Assembly (NCBI GenBank): GCA_951217055.1
Contig: OX578286.1
Span: forward strand, 7,108,033-7,172,032
Source of the DNA: Gerris lacustris
Taxonomy: Eukaryota > Arthropoda > Insecta > Hemiptera > Gerridae
Direction: 5' to 3'
DNA: 64,000 nucleotides
Shown: one piece after another, positions 45,557 to 56,954 of the stretch
Layout of the letters: the number at the start of each line of letters is the position of its first letter
Numbering within the stretch: the stretch's first letter is position 1
Notes under the pieces: generated by a model
What the model was told of the DNA's origin: nothing
Seen by the model: only the letters and a program-made list of their open reading frames with translations
Databases searched by the model: none
Position numbers and translations under genes: made by a program

Positions 45557-45775
45557 TAATCCGGACGAATTCAGGCACTGGGTCGTCCAGATTAGTGTAA
45601 TTTCCAAATTAGAGAGGTTTTTTTTTAAAAAAAAATAACGTAAAAAACTACAAAGTACTGTATTAACAATATGTATGGATAAATTAAATTTACAGCATGA
45701 ACGAAATATGTAATTTAATTTTTTTTTTTTTTAAATCAAATTATAATTATCATAAACTGCGGGAGACCTACAAAG

Positions 45776-45862
45776 AAAAATAGACCCCTGCACCGGGACT
45801 TAAACCACGAGTCTCCTATATATCCGTTACAGGCGCTCTTACCAACTGAGCTATACTGTAGA
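45776..45862 (-). pseudogene. tRNA-like sequence, left arm of D
   Basis: The minus strand reads A box TATAGCTCAGTTGGTAAGAG, then GCGCCTGTAACGG, and B box GTGGTTTAAGTCCC. The D stem is good, but the acceptor and T stems do not pair well and the anticodon arm has extra bases, so I do not call a functional tRNA. The B box has TTT instead of the canonical TTC. Confidence 0.6.
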
Positions 45863-46031
45863 ATGATTTTTCTCTGTCGTTACCGATACAAATTCCCGAA
45901 TCTAAGCTTTCAATCTTTTCTACAATTATAAGCGTCAATTCTCGGTCTAGTTCTATTACCGTGAATATTTGACTTGCTAGACTTGTAGAAAAGATTGAAT
46001 TTTTATCGGTAACGACAGAGAAAAATCATTC

Positions 46032-46108
46032 TCCAGTATAGCTCAGTTTGTAAGAGCGCCTGTAAAGGATACATAGGAGGCCCGTGGTTCAAGTCCCGGT
46101 GCTGGGGT
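46032..46108 (+). pseudogene. tRNA-like sequence, right arm of D
   Basis: A box TATAGCTCAGTTTGTAAGAG, a GCGCCTGTAAAGGATACA stretch and a canonical B box GTGGTTCAAGTCCC. The D arm is sound; acceptor pairing is poor and the anticodon arm has extra bases. A polymerase III promoter could still work. Confidence 0.6.
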
Positions 46109-46580
46109 CTATTTTTCTCTGTATGTCTCCCGGAGTTAATGATAATTATAATTTGATTCAATGGTTATCTCTCCGCTAGAAAACATACAGTTCTGAGCTG
46201 TGAAGAGAGAGTTCTCATAATCATATTGTATTGATACTGCTTTACAATAATTAGTTATTTATTTAACTTTTTAATTAGTACAATAATAATTATACTATTA
46301 ATAATAATAATTATTATTATTCAAATTTTTATTTATTTAATAATTATTCTTATATAATTAATTAGTTATATGTATGTAAATGAACATACATATGTACATT
46401 GCTATCATTTTTCAACAGTTAGCTGAACTGAACACAACATCTTTTAAATTTAAATGTTTCAGTGCATCATCCATGTTGTCATTATGCACAGAATGATCGT
46501 ACGATGTGATTGGCGATATAATTTTTATAGTTGAGTGCTTGCATCCTCTATAATGGATCGTCCGGATTACTAAGGGTTCC

Positions 46581-47204
<624 letters not shown>

Positions 47205-47689
47205 TTCAGAGCTTACCGAAGGTAACGGAAGCTATGTGATCGTTCTAAAGAACAAACATATATGTTATGTCTCCAATTTAAAAAATTCCAAGACAGAAAT
47301 CCGTTTCAGACATCAGGGAACATTTTTGGTTCTGTGTCTGTTTGTCGGTGTGTCACTCAATTTTTGCAAACCGATATATCTTAAACCTACTCGTCCGATT
47401 TTAATGAAATTGGGATGGTAGGTCATATTTAGCCCATTATTGGTCGCATATAATTTGTTTATCTTTCACATAAATGTATTTACACCAACATCTTATAAGT
47501 ACTTGTCTGATTTATATGATATTTGGATGGTTTGTCGAAAGTAGCCCGAGGATAGCCCCAGATTCATTTCAAACGTCTGCGTTCTTTAACTTTTGCTAAC
47601 TTGATACTTAAATTCATGTAAAATAATTAAAACAATTTTTAAAGATTTTAAAAACGGGAGGAACATTTAAATAAATTATACAATTACGT
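47205..47689 (-). repeat. Repeat B, copy 11, first part (interrupted by BEL/Pao)
   Basis: Inverted B from the terminal hairpin (GCTTACCGAAGGTAACGGAA) to ~TTATACAATTACGT. Its missing 5' portion resumes at 54864 after the BEL element. Confidence 0.8.
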
Positions 47690-48015
47690 TGTACGGGCCT
47701 CGCCTAATATTCCCCCTGCTATATATTTTTTCCTTCCTTCCTTTTGGACATACCGGCGCTATCTATCGAGTAAAGGCATCAAACCCCCGTGTGGCCGCCC
47801 CACCCACCGGTGTCTTATCTCCCGCGGATGCCGGACACCTGCGAGAGGAGAATGAGAAGTCAGTCCCGGGCTAGACTCCACTCCACTGAGACGAGCGTCA
47901 GTATCTCATCAATCGTGAGTGCCAGTTGGCTTCCTTTTTTTTTTATTCCTATTTTCCCCTTCTAACTTATTCCCCATCTATAAGATACAGTCCAAAACTC
48001 CCAGAGGAACGTACA
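47690..48015 (+). repeat. BEL/Pao 5' LTR
   Basis: TGTACGGGCCTCGCC... to ...GAGGAACGTACA, 326 bp, identical by eye to the 3' LTR. Position 48019 begins TGGTCTTTGGGCC, a candidate tRNA primer-binding site (TGG start), but I cannot assign the tRNA. Confidence 0.95.
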
Positions 48016-48801
48016 TTGTGGTCTTTGGGCCTAACAGAACCTCACTTTGGTTTAATTTAAATTTTTAATTTTTTAAAAAAGATTTTTTTTTACGTGATAT
48101 ATGGTCAGTTTGGGTGACCTTGGCCTTGTACGAGTAGCCCCTACTGTCATATATATCACTAGCGGAAGTAAACCGTATACTAGGACCGTGTTCTGTTATA
48201 CGCTGTTTACAAACATCTGGCTTTATATATTATATCTTTATTAAGAGTATTGTTCAATATCTTATTTACATATTTAATATTTCTGCAAAGAATATTTATT
48301 GCATATTCCTATAAATATATTTTCTCATATTTGTACGAGTGTCTATTTCTATCTATATATCTATATATTATTTACAGGTTCATAGATTTATTTCGTTAGT
48401 AATATTTTACTAAATCTTATAATTAATATCTTATGAGTATTTAATTTTTTTGCAATACTTATTATTTTCTTGTGAACCTATTATTTGTTTAACTAATGAT
48501 TTTTTATTTTAGTTCATAAAATTATATTTTTTCCTATGGTTATTTCATGTGGTTTCAAAATCCACTTATATTTTTTTATTTTTTTATTTGTTTCTTAACA
48601 TATGTATTTCGTACCTTTAATTATATTATACTATTTTATAATTTTTTCTGCTGGACAATTACCGCAGTATATTAATTATTATTTTATTTTTACGAATTTC
48701 TCGTATATTTTTTTTTAATATATCCCTTTTATTTCAATTTCCTTCATTTCTTTTCCTTTTAAGGGACTAAAAAACTTGCTTCAACACTATATTTTTTTTT
48801 T

Positions 48802-51800
48802 TTGCTTAGTTTCTCGTTGAAAAACTTTTTTTTTCTCTCTTCTTTTTTTTTTGTTTGTGCGGAGATGTCTTCCTCTAAAGAGAAGGAACTTAGAGTGTTG
48901 AGTAGCCGACGCGCTAATTTATTTGAAAAAGTTCAAATATTATATGATATCGGCAAACAGCTGCCTAAAGATAAGAATAAGTTGGCCAGTTTTCAAATAC
49001 GTTTCGCCGATTTATCCGATATTCAAGCTAAATATGAGGAGTATTGTGACCGAATCTCAATACTTGAACTCGAGATGAACCCTGACTATGTCGTAGAGTG
49101 TCAACAGTTAAAGGCATTCGAGGACATAGTATATGAAATTAAAATAATTGCCGCGGCCTACATTCAACCGGAATTACCCTCATCCCATACTCCGATTTTA
49201 GATAATTCCGGTAACAATAAGGGTGCTAAGCCACGTTTACCCAGGATAGATTTACCCACTTGGAATTCAGTATTGAAAGACTGGGTGACATTCCACGATA
49301 AATTCAGAGCGTTAGTACATGACAATCAAGATATCGGGCCCGTAGAAAAGTTCCATTACCTCATGACGTCTCTTACGGGACCCGCTCTCACTTTAGTTAA
49401 AAGTCTTCCTCTTACAGCGGCAAATTACCCGATTGTATGGGATCTTCTTATTAAAAAATATCATAATAAGAGGGTATTAGGTGCGGATATTTTAGACCGT
49501 ATAATAAACTGCCCAGTCTCAACCACTGAAACGGCCGCCAGTTTAAATACGTTTATTCAGACATTTGGTGAAGGTGTAACAGCGCTTAAAGCTTTGGAGG
49601 TACCGGCACTTGACGACTTTATTCTGTTACACTTTGCTCTTCAAAAACTTCCTTTTAACACTAGAAAAACCTTTGAAAATCAGCACCTAGACGAGCAAAT
49701 ACCTACGTTTCGACAACTTTCCGATTTCGTAGAAAGTCAGGCCAAAATTCTAGAAATATCTAAACCGTCTGATATCACTCGCTGTTCACAAATTAAAACT
49801 ACTTCCGATCGATCTGTTTTTAATGTACGAGATAAGCGTACACCCAACACTTCTTTTAATAAATATAATTCTTCTTCCTCGCCCGTGGTGCGTAAAGCGT
49901 TCATGACTTCGACTAATTCCCTTTCACCTTGTCCCATTTGTAACTTAACACATTCGATTTACAGATGCTCGACTTTTTCTACTTTGAACCCGGCGCAACG
50001 TAGGGCGCGCGTTCGAGCTCTTAAATATTGTTTTAATTGTCTGAAGGGTACACACATGCTAGACAAGTGTCCGTCTAAGACTAGATGTCTTACTTGTTCC
50101 TTAGAACATCATAGTCTGTTGTGTCCCTCGGTTAACACGAAAGTAGGAGAGCCCCAGACTTCGTATTGTGTAGCTTCTACAACTCCTTCTTTGCCTACTT
50201 CGCCCAAGTCGTTTGAGACTGTAGCAGGCACTTCAAAAGACGCTGTTCCCGTGGACGCGAACTGTCTTATTTCAAATCAGTCCTCGACTTCGATTCTTTC
50301 TTCTACTTCTTACTTTGTTCTTTTAGGGACAGCGGTTATTTCCATCCGTGACTTTAGCGGAAACTTTTTACCTGTCAGGGCTCTAATAGACTCGGGTAGT
50401 CAGGTGTCTTTTATCACATCGGCGTGTGCTCAACGTTTGGGTTTACCCGTCCAAAAATGTGACGTTTCTGTAGCTGGACTTTGTCAACGGTCGGTGCGTG
50501 AGACCAAAGGGGCAACATCGTGTTTGATTAAACCCACTGACAGTGACCTTCCTACATTTGTTACACCAGCTGTAATATTAAAAGATATTACTTCGAATAT
50601 GCCTTCGATTGGTTTGCCAAGAAATATTGTTGAAAATATTAAGTCGCTATCCCTTGCCGATCCGAAGTTCGACAACCCTGGTCCGATCGACTTTTTAATC
50701 GCCGCTGATATGTTTCCCTATATTTTTGACGGTAAAAAAATCTCCTTTTCGTCTGGACTCACTGCCCTGCACAGTATATTTGGTTGGGTAGTCACAGGTA
50801 GAGTTGACGGTGCGAGTACCCGGAATATTTCTTCTCTACATACTTCTTGTCAGTTGTCTGACGATCTTCTAAAACGTTTTTGGGAGACCGAGGAACCACC
50901 CACTCCGTCGGCGGAAAACCCGGAAGAGATTGCGTGTGAAAACATTTTCCGAGATTTAACTTATCGAAATCCTGATGGTCGATACGTTGTACCCCTTCCT
51001 TTTCGAAATGAAGTACGTCCGAACTTTAATTCGTTTTCCCTGGCTCTTAAGCGTCTTATGTCCTTAGAACGACGTTTAAGTAAACTTCCAGAATTAAAAT
51101 TAAAATATCAAGAATTTTTAGATGAATACGAGCAGCTAGGACACATGACCAAAGTGTCCCGAAGTAAAGTCGGATCTAATATCCATTTTATTCCTCACCA
51201 CGCGGTGATTAATTCTAATAGTTCAACTACTAAGTTGCGAGTAGTGTTCGATGGCTCGGCGAAGGCTGAAAGTTCTCCTTCCCTTAACGAATTATTACAT
51301 GTTGGGCCGAAACTTCAGTCGGACATAGTTTCCATTATTACTAGGTTCCGACTTCATGCGATTGTGTTTACTGCGGATATTTGTAAGATGTACCGACAGA
51401 TTTTATTGCGGCCGGAAGACAAGTGTTTTCAGCATATTATCTGGAGACGTTCTCCCGAGGATCCGATAGAAGAGTTCGAACTTAACACCATAACCTACGG
51501 GTTAACCCCCTCTCCTTACTTGGCCATTCGTACCTTACATCAATTGGCGCAAGATGAAGGTTCAAATTTTCCTAAAGCCTGTCAGGTTCTTTTGAATGAT
51601 ACTTATATCGACGATATAGTAACCGGATGTCAAACTAAGTGTGCCGCCCAATCTGTAATGCAGGAACTTATATTTTTACTTGATCAGGCCGGTTTTCAAT
51701 TGCGGAAGTGGAGCAGCAATTGTCCCGAACTTTTATCAGGGATGCCAGATAATCTTCGAGAAAAACCTATTACTTTTGATTCGGAACCACTAGAAGTAAT

Positions 51801-54168
51801 TAAACTTCTCGGAATCCAGTGGGACTCTGTGAGTGATTCTTTTATTTACAGAGTTGGAGACATTAAAGCTATTTGCACCAAACGCTCTATTTTATCGCAT
51901 ATTGCCCGTGTTTACGACCCTGCCGGGTGGTTAAGTCCTGTCACCTTCCGATTGAAATGTTTAATACAACATTTGTGGCGTTTAGGGGTAAATTGGGACG
52001 ACGCGGTTCCAACTTACATTGAAGACGAGTGGACCGCTCACTGTCAACAATTTCCTATTTTAGCGAATATCTCTATACCGAGATTTGTTTTGAGTTCTGA
52101 CTATCTAGATCTTAAGTTAGTCGGCTATTGTGATGCGTCAGAACGTGGTTTCTGTGGGGTAGTGTATCTTTGCGTCGTGCAAGATAAGTTGATAACTCCC
52201 CACTTAATTATTTCCAAATCGAAAGTTGCCCCTCTGAAAACGCTATCTATTCCAAGACTTGAACTGTGTTCAGCCCTGCTGGTAGCAAAATTACTTCAAT
52301 ATACGTACAATCTTTTCTGTCATACTACACCTAGTCTCGAGATTTTTGCATTTACCGATTCTACGACGGTACTTTCATGGTTAAAAACCCCTACATTTCA
52401 ATTAAAAACCTTTGTTGCTTCCCGCGTGAACCAGATATTAGAGTACATTCCTCCCTCTGTCTGGTATCATGTCACTACAGATCAGAATCCAGCTGATAGC
52501 GCTTCGCGTGGTCTTCAGCCACAACAGTTATTAAATCATCCCTTGTGGTGGCACGGCCCCGAATGGTTGTCTTATCCACTTTCAGAGTGGCCTATTGATA
52601 AAACGTTTTCCGTTGAATATGACCTTCCCGAGCTGAAGAGTCAATCTACAGTAAATTCTTTTCTACAAACTACTTCTGATCCTCGCTCTTCTTGTATTCC
52701 ACTGACTCAGTTTTCCTCTTTAACTAAATTAATTAGAGTCACTGCTTGGTGTTACCGGTACCTGTCTAACTTAAAGCTTCCTTCGTCACAACGTTACAGT
52801 GGACCCTTGACTTGCCGTGAACTTAATGATTCTCACAATCGTATTGTTCAAGAAGTTCAGTTGCAATCGTTTCACGAAGACATAGTCTTATTAAGAAAAA
52901 ATAATGTTTGTACATCATCTCTTCGGCGTTTAAACCCTTATCTCGACGAGGCCGGTTGTCTCAGGGTGGGGGGTAGGCTCAAACACGCCTGCTTACCTGA
53001 AACGTCTATTCACCCCTTAATCCTTCCGAAGAAATCCAACTTTACTAACCTGGTAATAGATTATTATCATATTACTTATTTACATGTTGGCCCGCGAGCT
53101 CTACAAGCTCTTGCTAGTCGCAAGTATTGGATTTTAGGTGCACGTAACGCCATACGTTCCCGTTTAGCGAAGTGTAACACATGTCATATTTTTAGGGCGA
53201 AGCCGTTGACCCCACAAATGGCCGACTTACCCATATCAAGAGTTACCCCATGTCGACCTTTCTTGAATGTCGGAATTGATTTCGGGGGACCTTTTCATAT
53301 AAAAGAAAGTAGACGGCGTCAGGCGAAGATTTCTAAGTGTTATCTTTGTTTGTTTGTCTGTATGTCCACTAAAGCCGTCCACTTAGAATTAGTTTCCGAC
53401 CTGTCCACTAGTGCATTCCTTGCGGCCATGGATCGATTTGTGGCCCGCCGTGGACTCTGCGTGAACGTTTTCACCGACTGCGGTACCAATTTCGTTGGAG
53501 CTCACCGGTACTTAAACGACTTGTACCAATTCTTAACTTCGTCCCGTCCTATTATTGCGGACGCCCTTGCACAAAAATCCATAAACTGGCAGCACAATGT
53601 TCCCACCGCCAGTCACTGGGGAGGGTTATGGGAGGCCGGTATTCGATCTACTAAGTACCATCTTCGGAGAATATTAAAGGATCAAGTTTTCACCTTCGAA
53701 GAACTGGCCACTCTTTTCGCCAAAATAGAGGCAATTCTCAATTCCCGTCCTTTGTGTCCTCTATCTCCTGATCCCGGCGAAATAAACGTATTAACCCCGG
53801 GTCATTTTTTAATCGGGGCTCCTCTTGTCGCCGTACCCGAATATGACTTAAAAGAAGAAAAACTTGGTCGGTTGGACCGCTGGCAACTCCTCCACCACTC
53901 CACCCAACATTTCTGGAATCGTTGGAGCAAGGAGTACCTCCACACTCTTCAACAGAGATCAAAATGGTTCTCTGACAAATCCAGCTTAAACGTTGGTGAC
54001 CTTGTCTTAATTATGAACGACAAGTCTCCACCCCTGCACTGGAAAGTCGGTCGTGTTGAAAAATTGCACCCTGGTCAAGACAACATTCCCCGGGCTGCAA
54101 CGATTAACACTTCACAAGGGACACTTCTGCGACCTCTCGTCAAATTAAGTCCTCTCCCTTCTCAGTAG
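48802..54168 (+). CDS. gag-pol: BEL/Pao gag-pol polyprotein, intact
   Basis: Single frame of 1788 codons. The more likely start is the second Met (residue 22, 48865, MSSSKEKEL), because the first 21 residues come from a T-rich leader. Domains in order: Gag-like DUF1759 region at ~145-300; three Cys/His knuckles at 377-389, 410-423 (CFNCLKGTHMLDKC, canonical CX2CX4HX4C) and 429-441; aspartic protease with D530-S-G; reverse transcriptase with D859 and YIDD at 935-938; RNase H with D1111, E1154, D1186, D1232; integrase with an HHCC-type zinc region at ~1410-1470 and D1493, D1559, E1611; and a C-terminal DUF5641-type region at ~1690-1785. The order protease-RT-RNase H-integrase and DUF5641 are typical of BEL/Pao. 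No frameshift or internal stop is present and all catalytic residues are there. The stop is 369 bp before the 3' LTR. Confidence 0.95.
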   Translation: MLSFSLKNFFFLSSFFFVCAEMSSSKEKELRVLSSRRANLFEKVQILYDIGKQLPKDKNKLASFQIRFADLSDIQAKYEEYCDRISILELEMNPDYVVECQQLKAFEDIVYEIKIIAAAYIQPELPSSHTPILDNSGNNKGAKPRLPRIDLPTWNSVLKDWVTFHDKFRALVHDNQDIGPVEKFHYLMTSLTGPALTLVKSLPLTAANYPIVWDLLIKKYHNKRVLGADILDRIINCPVSTTETAASLNTFIQTFGEGVTALKALEVPALDDFILLHFALQKLPFNTRKTFENQHLDEQIPTFRQLSDFVESQAKILEISKPSDITRCSQIKTTSDRSVFNVRDKRTPNTSFNKYNSSSSPVVRKAFMTSTNSLSPCPICNLTHSIYRCSTFSTLNPAQRRARVRALKYCFNCLKGTHMLDKCPSKTRCLTCSLEHHSLLCPSVNTKVGEPQTSYCVASTTPSLPTSPKSFETVAGTSKDAVPVDANCLISNQSSTSILSSTSYFVLLGTAVISIRDFSGNFLPVRALIDSGSQVSFITSACAQRLGLPVQKCDVSVAGLCQRSVRETKGATSCLIKPTDSDLPTFVTPAVILKDITSNMPSIGLPRNIVENIKSLSLADPKFDNPGPIDFLIAADMFPYIFDGKKISFSSGLTALHSIFGWVVTGRVDGASTRNISSLHTSCQLSDDLLKRFWETEEPPTPSAENPEEIACENIFRDLTYRNPDGRYVVPLPFRNEVRPNFNSFSLALKRLMSLERRLSKLPELKLKYQEFLDEYEQLGHMTKVSRSKVGSNIHFIPHHAVINSNSSTTKLRVVFDGSAKAESSPSLNELLHVGPKLQSDIVSIITRFRLHAIVFTADICKMYRQILLRPEDKCFQHIIWRRSPEDPIEEFELNTITYGLTPSPYLAIRTLHQLAQDEGSNFPKACQVLLNDTYIDDIVTGCQTKCAAQSVMQELIFLLDQAGFQLRKWSSNCPELLSGMPDNLREKPITFDSEPLEVIKLLGIQWDSVSDSFIYRVGDIKAICTKRSILSHIARVYDPAGWLSPVTFRLKCLIQHLWRLGVNWDDAVPTYIEDEWTAHCQQFPILANISIPRFVLSSDYLDLKLVGYCDASERGFCGVVYLCVVQDKLITPHLIISKSKVAPLKTLSIPRLELCSALLVAKLLQYTYNLFCHTTPSLEIFAFTDSTTVLSWLKTPTFQLKTFVASRVNQILEYIPPSVWYHVTTDQNPADSASRGLQPQQLLNHPLWWHGPEWLSYPLSEWPIDKTFSVEYDLPELKSQSTVNSFLQTTSDPRSSCIPLTQFSSLTKLIRVTAWCYRYLSNLKLPSSQRYSGPLTCRELNDSHNRIVQEVQLQSFHEDIVLLRKNNVCTSSLRRLNPYLDEAGCLRVGGRLKHACLPETSIHPLILPKKSNFTNLVIDYYHITYLHVGPRALQALASRKYWILGARNAIRSRLAKCNTCHIFRAKPLTPQMADLPISRVTPCRPFLNVGIDFGGPFHIKESRRRQAKISKCYLCLFVCMSTKAVHLELVSDLSTSAFLAAMDRFVARRGLCVNVFTDCGTNFVGAHRYLNDLYQFLTSSRPIIADALAQKSINWQHNVPTASHWGGLWEAGIRSTKYHLRRILKDQVFTFEELATLFAKIEAILNSRPLCPLSPDPGEINVLTPGHFLIGAPLVAVPEYDLKEEKLGRLDRWQLLHHSTQHFWNRWSKEYLHTLQQRSKWFSDKSSLNVGDLVLIMNDKSPPLHWKVGRVEKLHPGQDNIPRAATINTSQGTLLRPLVKLSPLPSQ

Positions 54169-54525
54169 CATTTCCTTTTTTTCCCCTTTCACCAAGTAAC
54201 CTTTCTTTTTCCTTTTCATTTATTCTATGAAGAAAAAATATCTTTATTTTTCCTTATTTGAGAATGTATTTATATTTTATTTTATAAGCATATTGATATT
54301 CTATTTTCTTTTTTTTTCAATTTTCTACCGACAAATAAATTTTATTATTTTCTTTATTATAAAAGTAAATTTACATATATAATATCACTGTAGGTGCTCG
54401 TACCCCTATACCTATTTTAATTATTTTCATGTATAATTATTATATATCTATTTTTTTTTTGTCTCTTTCTATCTTAAGCCAGATGGTTCGATTTTTTTAA
54501 TTTTTGAAATCTACAATGTGATTTC

Positions 54526-54534
54526 GGTGGGGGG
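54526..54534 (+). promoter_or_regulatory. Polypurine tract of BEL/Pao
   Basis: GGTGGGGGG, three bases before the 3' LTR, is the expected position for plus-strand priming. The T makes it slightly imperfect. Confidence 0.6.
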
Positions 54535-54537
54535 TTA

Positions 54538-54863
54538 TGTACGGGCCTCGCCTAATATTCCCCCTGCTATATATTTTTTCCTTCCTTCCTTTTGGACATA
54601 CCGGCGCTATCTATCGAGTAAAGGCATCAAACCCCCGTGTGGCCGCCCCACCCACCGGTGTCTTATCTCCCGCGGATGCCGGACACCTGCGAGAGGAGAA
54701 TGAGAAGTCAGTCCCGGGCTAGACTCCACTCCACTGAGACGAGCGTCAGTATCTCATCAATCGTGAGTGCCAGTTGGCTTCCTTTTTTTTTTATTCCTAT
54801 TTTCCCCTTCTAACTTATTCCCCATCTATAAGATACAGTCCAAAACTCCCAGAGGAACGTACA
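54538..54863 (+). repeat. BEL/Pao 3' LTR
   Basis: 326 bp, identical by eye to 47690-48015, followed by the target duplicate TACGT. Confidence 0.95.
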
Positions 54864-54942
54864 TACGTTTTTTTGTGATAATGAAGTATGTGATATGTGA
54901 TACGAGGAAGCTATGCGTCTCACCCATTGGCAGACAATTTTT
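54864..54942 (-). repeat. Repeat B, copy 11, second part
   Basis: GATACGAGGAAGCTATGCGT then ACCCATTGGCAGACAAT is the inverted start of repeat B, continuing the copy split by BEL/Pao. Confidence 0.8.
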
Positions 54943-55200
54943 ACTTACTCACTTATCTTAAAAAGTATAGTCATTCGATGAATTAAAGTTTGACAGATTT
55001 TCGAAAGTAGCCAACAGAAATACCCCCATTAATTAGGACCTACAATCTAAACTTCATTAACAACTGCAAAGTAGTGTTCAAAATATTAAATGCTAATTTT
55101 CATATTTTAATGAAATTTTAGTTATTTACTTCTTAATTGATGGGGCTAGTCGTGGTTAGTTATGGGCTATATCTTTAATCTACTGTATAAACGAAATAGT
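54943..55200. other. No gene seen
   Basis: AT-rich sequence, possibly another degraded B piece (TTTGACAGATTTTCGAAAGT, TAGGACCTACAATC). Confidence 0.35.
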
Positions 55201-55204
55201 ACAT

Positions 55205-55769
55205 TACGCGTGTAGTGCAGTAAGTAGCATTTTGCATGCGAGTGTGGAGTTTGTACCCGAGTGATAGCGAGGTTAGTAAAACCACACGAGCAAAGCAAAT
55301 GCCGTTTTCCCACGAGTTGAGTTGCGTACCGTACTTTATCTACGATTGTTGGAATTTAATAATAAATACAGAAAAAAAGTTTAATAAACTTGCTGTATGT
55401 AAGTTCGTATTTCATTTTTGATAAAGATGTCATTAATTCATTAGTTGTATTTTGTGCCAAATTAATTATTTCGGGAGGCTTATAATTCTCCTCATTTTCG
55501 TCTTATCACTTACATCACTCTTTGTTCTTCACTAAAAACTCGATATAAACAATTACTTTAATTAAACAAACAGCAAATTATTTTTGTTAGGTGTAAACTA
55601 ACTCGCTAATCGTGCGTAAAGGTGAAGAATTCTTCTTTTTTACTGCCCTAGGGCGGAAAAAGAGGAATTATAACCGCGCATGCGCAATGAATAAAAGTAT
55701 GTAAAGAATAACTTTCTAAGCATCTAAACAGAGATGCGATGTTTATATTTAGTATCAATCGTAGATAAA
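55205..55769 (-). mobile_element. Element J, copy 2 (inverted)
   Basis: Inverted relative of 12589-13255, with the same order: GCATTTTGCATGCGAGTGTG, GTTGCGTACCGTAC, inner ATCTACGATTG at 55338, the coding remnant (~55405-55500, minus), GCATGCGCAATGAAT and CAATCGTAGAT at 55756. Its central hairpin is TACTGCCCTAGGGCGG rather than the CACACAGTGTGC of copy 1. Confidence 0.6.
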
Positions 55770-55774
55770 AGTTA

Positions 55775-56225
55775 TTTATATGTATAATTTAATATTAATA
55801 CTTTTTAAATTGTTAACAAAATAACTGTTTACCAAAAAAAGGGAAAAATTTAATTAGTCGAAAATAAACAGTTATTAACCACATTCCAATGATCTAGAAC
55901 AGTATACTCTCTTATCAGGGTCTCTTATCAGTTCATCTGTTGGTTTTCAAATTAAACTCTGTTTCTGGTGTCTGCAGTCGACCGCAGTGATCACAGCATT
56001 GCCCTCATGACAGTAATTAGGCCTCTAATTAAACTAACCTTGTATTTAATTACTCTCAGCTTCGTTGGTACAATCAGATATCGTACGAACTCTGTTTTAA
56101 CCCTAAAACTAGTTGGAGTAACTTTATAAACATTCTAAAGTTCAAAATAGAGTGAAGTCTCCATGTCTATGCATTAGTCAATTTACTAATTTGATTAACA
56201 ATGATGTAACATATAATAATTATAG
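55775..56225. other. No gene seen
   Basis: AT-rich sequence. No supported features. Confidence 0.4.
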
Positions 56226-56229
56226 ATTG

Positions 56230-56800
56230 TACACACTGTAAAAATTAAATGTTTTAGCTGATTAATATAATCATCAGTAAAATGTATTACGACTAATTCA
56301 TATATTTGTTATTGTAATTAATAGGTTAGAATTAAATGTATACATTGTTCAAACTGTAAAGATTAAATGATTAGCTGATTAATCATAATTAGCAAAAATT
56401 GATTAGGATTAATTCATATATTTGTTACTGTACATAATAGGTTGGAAATAAATGTATACATTGTTCAAACTATAAAGATTAAATGATTAGCTGATTATCC
56501 AACATTTGTAAAATTGATTAGGATTAATTCATATATTTGTTACTGTACATAATTGGTTGGAAATAAATGTATACATTGTTCAAACTATAAAGATTAAATG
56601 ATTAGCTGATTATCCAACATTTGTAAAATTGATTAGGATTAATTTAAATATTTGGTATTATATAGAATAAGTTAGAAACTAATTCATACATTGTTCAAAC
56701 AGTAATGATTAAATGTTTGGCTGATTAGTCATCATCAAATTTAAGTAATGATTAAATGTTTGGCTGATTAGTCATCATCAAATTTATTAAAATTAATTTT
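56230..56800. repeat. ~116-bp minisatellite, about five units
   Basis: Anchors GATTAGCTGATTA at 56369, 56485 and 56600 (spacing 115-116), with diverged flanking units at ~56253 and ~56715. The unit contains TGTATACATTGTTCAAACT and TTAGGATTAATTCATATATT. A 44-bp subunit is duplicated at the right end (AATGATTAAATGTTTGGCTG). Confidence 0.9.
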
Positions 56801-56954
56801 ACAAAAAGTAGAGGATAGGAAATATTTGTTTACATTTCACACACTGTTATTTACACGTGACACAAACTAATGATTCAAATATTTAAATGATTAGTCACTA
56901 TAAGACAAATTTATAAAGATTAGTCGAGATATTTGCTATCGTAGATTGTAACTA

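Larger units (their letters stand above)
45733..46159. mobile_element. Element D: long inverted repeat with a tRNA-like sequence in each arm
   Basis: The arms (45733-45944 and 45981-46159) are inverted copies beginning AAATCAAATTATAATTATCA and ending with the inverse; the loop is ~36 bp. Each arm contains ACAGAGAAAAAT...ATTTTTCTCTGT enclosing a tRNA-like segment. A deleted relative at 7738-7815 retains only the enclosing stem. It is probably a foldback/MITE that captured or was built from a tRNA-derived sequence. Confidence 0.75.
47690..54863 (+). mobile_element. Complete BEL/Pao LTR retrotransposon (7174 bp)
   Basis: Two 326-bp LTRs with TGTACG...CGTACA ends enclose one long gag-pol frame. 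The 5-bp target duplication TACGT is at 47685-47689 and 54864-54868. The LTRs read as identical over their full length, including a 10-T run, so insertion was very recent. A leader of ~785 bp precedes gag. No env-like frame follows pol. The element sits in a repeat B copy. Intact LTRs, frame and purine tract mean it could be transcriptionally and transpositionally competent. Confidence 0.95.

Noticed and set aside
45776..46108. Two functional tRNA genes
   Set aside because: The D arm and A/B boxes are good, but the acceptor and T stems do not pair and the anticodon arm is too long, so I call them tRNA-like only.
47689..47874. 61-codon ORF in the LTRs
   Set aside because: Identical in both LTRs because the LTRs are identical; non-coding regulatory sequence of the retrotransposon.
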